Shown piece after piece: positions 58,383 through 64,000 of a stretch of DNA of 64,000 nucleotides (its first letter is position 1; each line of letters begins with the position of its first letter). This stretch comes from Euphorbia lathyris (taxonomy: Eukaryota; Streptophyta; Magnoliopsida; Malpighiales; Euphorbiaceae), in the NCBI RefSeq assembly GCF_963576675.1, contig NC_088915.1, positions 31,029,501-31,093,500 on the forward strand, in the 5' to 3' direction. The translations under genes were made by a program, and so were the position numbers. Under the pieces are notes generated by a model that was not told where the DNA came from, did no database searches, and was given only the letters and a program-made list of their open reading frames with translations.

Positions 58383-58968
58383 TTACTATTATATGTTTAC
58401 TCTTATATCATTTTATTTCTATGGAAAATTGACTACGCAATAATAATAAAAGAATTGAAGTTTTACACCGATATTTATACGGTTCATAATGAACCAATAT
58501 TTATACAGTCATTCACTATACAATTACTAACAAATATGATCATATACATAGTAAATTCTAATAGTGCACCATATATAAATACTATTAGAATCAATAAGTC
58601 TTAACTCCAAGATTACTATTTACAAGTACTAACTATATATTTTGTCTTCTTCAAAAAAAAAAAAAACTATATATTTTGTCAAAAAAAAAAGTACTAATTA
58701 TATATAAATTCTAGCTTCAAAAAAAAAAAAAAAAAAAAAAAAACTATATATAAATTCTATTAGCATTAAACTTACAAATCCCAATTCTAAGATTACTATT
58801 TAGAATTTATTTTTTTATAAGATCTAGACATGTGGTTTGTTGTTTTTCATGTGGTTTGTACATTCAATTTTGAAAAAAAAAAACATTTCCACATTTGCGT
58901 GCAAGAAAAATAAGGTAAAAGTTACTCTCATTTATTCTCACTTATTATGCTTCTTCTCGATTACATCT
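58383..58968. other. Gene-free AT-rich stretch
   Basis: Poly-A runs and a repeated actatatattttgtc / ctatatataaattct pattern at 58630-58760. No gene. Confidence 0.5.
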
Positions 58969-59477
58969 TGATAACATTAGGATATTATCCGAGGGATCAA
59001 AGGAGATATTTACCCAAACGACCACGTATTGAACCGGTCAAAGAAAGCCATGGCGTATCAAGCAACGACATCCGATGGGCGGATCATCGAGGCTCCGCCA
59101 CACGAGATCCGTAGTCAAACCTACGTTAGATTCGCCATCACCCTTCGATCCGCCAGCTGAGCATCTGAGCCAATTCCTCAATAAAGGCAATTAATGAGCT
59201 ATTAATGAGCTAATGGACATACTTAAAGGAAACCAGTAACCGCCATTAATGGAGCATTAATGGAGACTTTCTAGTTACTAAAGGTTACAACTTCATGACT
59301 ATATATAGCTTGCATCTCAAGCTATCAAGGTACACATTCTCACAATCCTAGCAACCCTACTTTGTCAATTCAGTTTATCCCTCCATATTCTATACTGACT
59401 TTGGCATCGGAGCTTCCCCCCGTCGAACCCAACGACGCCCCCACAGGGACGGAAGCTAAATTCTCCACTAGTCATCA
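58969..59477 (+). repeat. 5' LTR of element C
   Basis: The TG...CA ends and the position just 5' of the primer-site region support the call. Only one LTR is in the window, so the left end is tentative. Confidence 0.6.
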
Positions 59478-59535
59478 ATTGGTGCGGTGATCGTGGAACC
59501 CTAGCCAAATAAGGGTTTCGTTCACATTATAAGAC

Positions 59536-61413
59536 ATGACGAGTGGAGGGTCTGATCCCTCCTCAGGGATTGAAACACCCTTAGTAACCCCATCAGCCAC
59601 TCCTATTACGAACGCTGGTCGCGTTGATCCCTCCTCAGGGATTGAAGCTCCTACGGTACATGGTGAGGGAAGTATGTCACCTGACACATTTCTTGAAATA
59701 TGTGCGGGATCCATAGGAAAAGAGTTTGGCCCTGAGATGGAAAGTCGCTTAAGGTCGTACATGTTAATTCCCTCGCTTCGACGTACGGCACCAACTTCTA
59801 CGGCATCCCAATGGCAAAATGTCACCATAGGACCACACGCTCGTGATTCCTCGTTTTTTCATTCTCAACCTGCGGATTCCACGGTAATTACTTCCGTGGC
59901 TGCCGATGGCCTGCCATTAAATCGGCGACTGTTTTCTGACGAAGCGGAAGGGAGTTGGAGAAATGATCAAGCTTTTCCTGAGGGACCTGCAAACCCAAGG
60001 CTTAACATTGGCAGGACCCGAGCTCTCAATAGTGCTAGGTCTAATCCCCTAGAGGGTGGATCGGAGGGTCGAAAACACAAAAAGCATAGGAAGACGACAG
60101 GAAGGGGATGATCTAAATCTCCATCTCGCCCAAAGCATAGATCCTCCCGGAGAGGTAGATCTCCTCCACCCCCAGAACGCAGAAGGTCTCCTCCACCCCT
60201 AGAACGCGGAAGGTCTCCTCCACCCCCAGAACGCAGAAGGAGTAAGCGACCAATTGAGGAACCTCGTCAAGATAGATAGCATCCGCCTCTTAATCCATGA
60301 TCTAATGGGCAAACTCCACCAGGAGGACGAGGAGGAAGTGGTCCGCCAGGAGGGCGCGGAGGAAGTGGTTCGCCATCGGATCCTTCATCTAATTCTAGTT
60401 CTTCATCATCTCAGAGTAGATCCCCACGTAGAGGACGTTCCAGAGAGAATCACAGGAATATAGAGGATCTAATCAGAGATGAGGTGCACCACCAAAATGA
60501 GGAGAATGTGAGACATAACCCATTCGCCAATCGGGATTCGCCCTTTACAATGTGGATCGAAGCTGAAGAAACGGATAGGCACTTTAAAATTCCTAATATC
60601 CCAGTCTACACGGGCGTGGACAACCCTGAAGCCCATGCAAGGAAGTACCGCATGTTGCTCAGCCTTAACCGGGCCAGTGAAGCAGTGTTGTGTCGGATGT
60701 TTATCACCACGCTTGGTGGTCCCGCCTATGATTGGTTCCAGTCTTTACCTCCCGGATCAATAGACGGCTGGGATCAGTTGAGTAGAGAGTTTTGTGCAAA
60801 ATTCACTGGGTGCATCCCTCCAGTGGTCAAATCGCGGAAGCTTTTTGAATTGAAACAGAAAGCAAATGAGCCCCTTCGAGAATATGTAGACAATTTCAAC
60901 AAATTGTGTATACGGATTGTTGATGTGGATGTCTCCATGGCAGTGGAAGCTCTAGTGAAAAACACCACATGCAAAAGCTTGCAGGAAGATCTAATCAGAA
61001 AGAAACCCAGAAATATGGCAGAATTGATAGAAAGATGCAAGGATTTCATGGAGGTGGACGACATCCGCAGGGAGTCAGTATCTCCGCCTAAGAGGGACAA
61101 GGGCGAATCTCGTAGACGGGATAAGGAAAAGGACAAACATCTTGACTCGTCATCCAGAGGCATACGCAGAGGCTCTAAGAACAAATCGGCATACGTACCA
61201 TCATTTACACCATTAAACGCCTCCAAAAGCGAAGTGCTGATGTGGATAGAAAACAGCCAGCACAAGCGAAGCATTTCATACCCCGAACCAAAAGGGGGGG
61301 AGTACACCAACACAGCAAAAAATCCCAAAAATTATTGCAAGTACCACAGGAAGAATGGCCATGATACTGACGCGTGTTGGGAGTTGGCCAGGGAGATAGA
61401 AAGGCTTATATAA
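59536..61413 (+). pseudogene. Element C Gag, in-frame stops
   Basis: Opens MTSGGSDPSSGIET with a duplicated DPSSGIE block (59552 and 59626). A Pro/Arg repeat (RSPPPPERR, three units at about 60147-60240) follows. The gag core is FTMWIEAEETDRHFKIPN, PAYDWFQSLPPGSIDGW, LREYVDNFNKLCIRI. Near the end comes a Cys/His cluster (YCKYHRKNGHDTDACW). The reading frame is constant, but stops lie at 60109 (TGA), about 60277 (TAG), about 60298 (TGA) and 61411 (TAA). Gag forms the virus-like particle in the cytoplasm. Confidence 0.8.
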
Positions 61414-62001
61414 AGGGGAAAGCTAGACAGGTTCGTCCAAAATGATAACAGGAAAGGAGATAATGATAAGTCAAGGGATGATCATAAAAAGAAATCGAAG
61501 GGGACCATCAATGTCATAGCAGGCGGACCAGGATATCAACCTGTGCTGAAGAAGGCAAAGACCACCGCTCTGGGTAGGGCATCACTCAATCGCCCTTTTG
61601 CGGACGTAGGCCCGGAAGTTCCCCCTCACGCAGACGCTCTAGTCATTACCATGATGGTAGAAGGATGGGAAATGAAAAGAGTAATGATTGACACTGGAAG
61701 TTCGTGCAACGTCCTTATAAGAGGAGCATTCGCCAAACTTATGGTTGATCCTGTCCAAGTGGGAACCACTATTGTAGACATCCTAGGAGTAACGGGGCAC
61801 ACAATCCAAACGAAGGGACAGGTAACGTTAGATTGCGAGTTGGCGGACGAAGATCAAACCTGGAAGGGAGATCTGGAGTTCTCCATTATAGATGGTCAAT
61901 TGGCCTATAATATCATCCTGGGTCGGCCTTTCATCTCCGAAGCAGCGGCTCTCATCTCCATCCGCCACCTCACCATTTACATCCCCACGGCCAAAGGATG
62001 A
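61414..62001 (+). pseudogene. Element C protease region
   Basis: The same frame continues as RGKLDRFVQNDNR, then GTINVIAGGP and PHADALVITMMVEGW. The retroviral-type aspartic protease motif DTGSS is at 61690-61704. ILGRPFISEAAALIS follows. Ends at TGA 61999, but the frame continues. Confidence 0.8.
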
Positions 62002-63930
62002 GTAATGGTTAGAGGAAATCAAAAAGTTGCTCATGAGACGTATTCGGCATCCTTGATGATTCACCCACAGTCTAAAGATGAGGAAGAAGAGGAACTTGTC
62101 ACCATGGCTCTGGGTGAAACAGAGATGTACCTTATGGCGGATGAGAAGCAGGTACGAATTGCTAAAGGGCTAAAAGGTGAGATTAAAGAGGCTATTACAA
62201 AGGTTCTCCATGAGTCAGAAGATGTCTTTGCTTGGAAGGATGAGATCCTCCCATGGATTAATCCAGATGTGATCACTCATAAGCTCAATATTGCCGAGGA
62301 CGCAGTCCCAATAGCACAAAATCGGAGGAATCATGGTCCTGAAAGATAGAAAGTAATAAAAGAGGAGATTGCAAAGCTTAAGAAGGCGGACGCCATCGAA
62401 GAAGTACTTTACACACAATGGCTGGCGAATGTGGTGCTAGTCAAAAAGGCAGGCGGGTCATACCGCATGTGTATTGACTTCACCGATCTCAACAAAGCTT
62501 GTCCCAAAGACAACTACCCTCTGTCGTGTATTGATATTCTAGTAGATGGGACCGCGGGACACGCCATGTATTCCTTCACTGATGTAAAGTCGAGTTATCA
62601 CCAGATCCCGATAGAGCCTTCTGACAGAATCAAAACTTCGTTCGTGACTCACCAAGCCACCTACTGCTTCAAGGTCATGCCTTTTGGGCTTAAAAATGCA
62701 GGGGCTACCTATCAACGGATGATGAACAAAATATTCGAAGAGAGCAAAGGTAATAACTTTTCTGTCTATGTGGATGATATGATCATCAAAAGTTCCACTG
62801 TGGAAAAGCACGCAGATGATATAAGAGAGATCCTAGGTGTACTCCGACATCACAACATTAAACTGAATCCAGAGAAATGTACCTTTGGGGCGACATATGG
62901 AAAATTCTTGGGATTCATGATCAGCCAGAAAGGAGTGAGTCCAAATCCGGATAAAGTTAAAGCAGTCCTGGATATGAAAAAACCACAGAACATCAGAGAG
63001 GTGCAACGTCTGAATGGGCGTATCGTGGCCTTAGGCAGGTTCATCTCATGTTCGGCTCGCAGATGTCAACCCTTCTATGAGGTAATCAAAAAACAAAAGA
63101 CATTTGAGTGGAATGAGGGCTGTAGGCAAGCCTTCGAAGGGATCAAGCGATTTCTCACGGAACCACCTCTAATGAGTAAGCCCCTGAAAGGTGAGAATCT
63201 CTACATGTATGTTTCAGTTACAGATAAAGTTGTTTGCACAGTCATGATCAGGGAAGAGGATGGACAGCAGTATCTAATCTATTATGTGAGTAAAGTGTTA
63301 AAAGACGCCGAGACCCGATACTCCAAATTAGATAAAATGGCACTGGTCGTTGTCACCACATCAATACGCCTCAGGCCCTACTTTCAGGCACATACTGTCA
63401 TAGTCCGCACCAGCATACCCATGAGGAAAGTATTGCAAAAGACAGAAACCTCGGGGAGATTGATGGAGTGGGCGATTCGCTTAGGCGAATTTGATGTTCG
63501 TTACGAAAGTCGATCTGCTCTGAAAAGTCAAGTCTTGGCAGAATTTGTGAATGAATTCACTGAAGAAGGTATGAATCTCCCCAAATCTAAGGTCCAGGAA
63601 TGGACGATGTATACAGATGGGGCTTCTTCGGCAGAAGGCGCAGGAATAGGCATCGTGATCAAAGGTCCCCAATATATAAAACTGCATTACGCAGCAAAAT
63701 TGGATTTCCTCGCGACCAATAATGCAGCGAAGTATGAGGCCTTAATATTGGGACTACGCCTGTTGAAGGAAATCACTCACGAGCGGATCATAATCTACAG
63801 TGATTCCAAATTAATGGTCAACCAGGTAATCAAAAATTTTGAGGTGAAAGATGACATTCTGGCCAAATATGTTGAAGAGGTTAAGAAATTGCTGAACCAC
63901 CTCGAAACCAAAAAACCAAGTGGGAACTGA
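62002..63930 (+). pseudogene. Element C reverse transcriptase and RNase H regions
   Basis: After TGA 61999 the frame reads VMVRGNQKVAHETYS. A TAG at 62347 interrupts it. RT follows with YRMCIDFTDLNKACPKDNYP, FTDVKSSYHQIPI, FGLKNAGATYQRMMN and the catalytic YVDD (about 62767-62778). The connection region (VQRLNGRIVALGRFIS) and an RNase H domain come next. A second RNase H (MYTDGASSAEGAGIGIV, about 63604) gives the dual arrangement of the Tat lineage. Its last part (about 63905) shifts by one base in an A-run; the other frame continues KWELIHVPRGSNTEAGHLAKM to the window edge. Confidence 0.85.
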
Positions 63931-64000
63931 TCCATGTTCCCCGAGGATCTAACACCGAGGCCGGTCACCTAGCTAAAATGGCTTCAAGCAATGAGCATTG

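Larger units (their letters stand above)
58969..64000 (+). mobile_element. Element C: Tat-type Gypsy retrotransposon (cut by window end)
   Basis: LTR about 58969-59477 (TGATAACATT...GTCATCA, with a TATA box near 59300), primer-site region attggtgcggtgatcgtgg, then gag, protease, RT, RNase H and a second plant-type RNase H in one frame. The element runs off the window before integrase. The two RNase H regions mark the Tat lineage. Confidence 0.85.

Overview
This is nuclear DNA of a eudicot plant; the species cannot be fixed from the sequence. Three multi-exon genes with GT/AG introns sit in AT-rich DNA packed with plant LTR retrotransposons, Mutator-like elements (MULEs), a LINE and MITEs. The two protein families that can be named at gene level (OXA1 and CCR4 homolog 4) are plant mitochondrial or nuclear-encoded types. 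No rRNA, tRNA or CRISPR was found.

Layout. 1-9122: a pol-less Athila/Tat-like Gypsy element (element A, minus strand; its far LTR is cut by the window edge), inserted about 50 bp inside the primer-binding site of another element (B, LTR about 9176-9633). 10071-11250: remnant TIR sequence and a hairpin MITE. 11525-16960: host gene OXA1 copy 1 (plus strand). 16963-18590: TIR elements. 18838-22558: a MULE with a spliced transposase gene and a small convergent second gene. 23725-32196: host gene CCR4 homolog 4 (minus strand, 10 exons, intact) with several transposons in its introns. 32442-34115: a nested TIR element with a 9-bp target duplication. 34883-37595: a very short LTR element. 38052-38443: a 196-bp tandem duplication. 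39518-45350: a degenerate LINE split by a solo LTR. 45360-54000: OXA1 copy 2, a segmental duplicate of 11525-16960, interrupted 3' of the gene by a TIR element carrying an NLR coiled-coil fragment and by a candidate mitochondrial DNA insert. 54640-57846: a deleted Tat-type Gypsy element (D, minus). 57885-58382: TIR element. 58969-64000: a long Tat-type Gypsy element (C, plus), with gag, protease, RT and two RNase H regions in one frame broken by stop codons, cut by the window edge.

How the genes relate. The two OXA1 genes encode the mitochondrial inner-membrane insertase and have identical exon structures and similar introns. Their exons 2-9 differ almost only at amino-acid-changing positions: by hand count about 73 replacement codons against about 6 silent ones. 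Copy 2 looks ancestral and copy 1 derived. This is the strongest candidate for an undescribed biological story in the window. The CCR4-4 gene between them carries a short basic N-terminal leader that could also direct it to mitochondria. The other notable structures are arrays of short GC-rich palindromes in both introns of the MULE genes, and an interrupted 11-bp dyad repeated dozens of times through element A.
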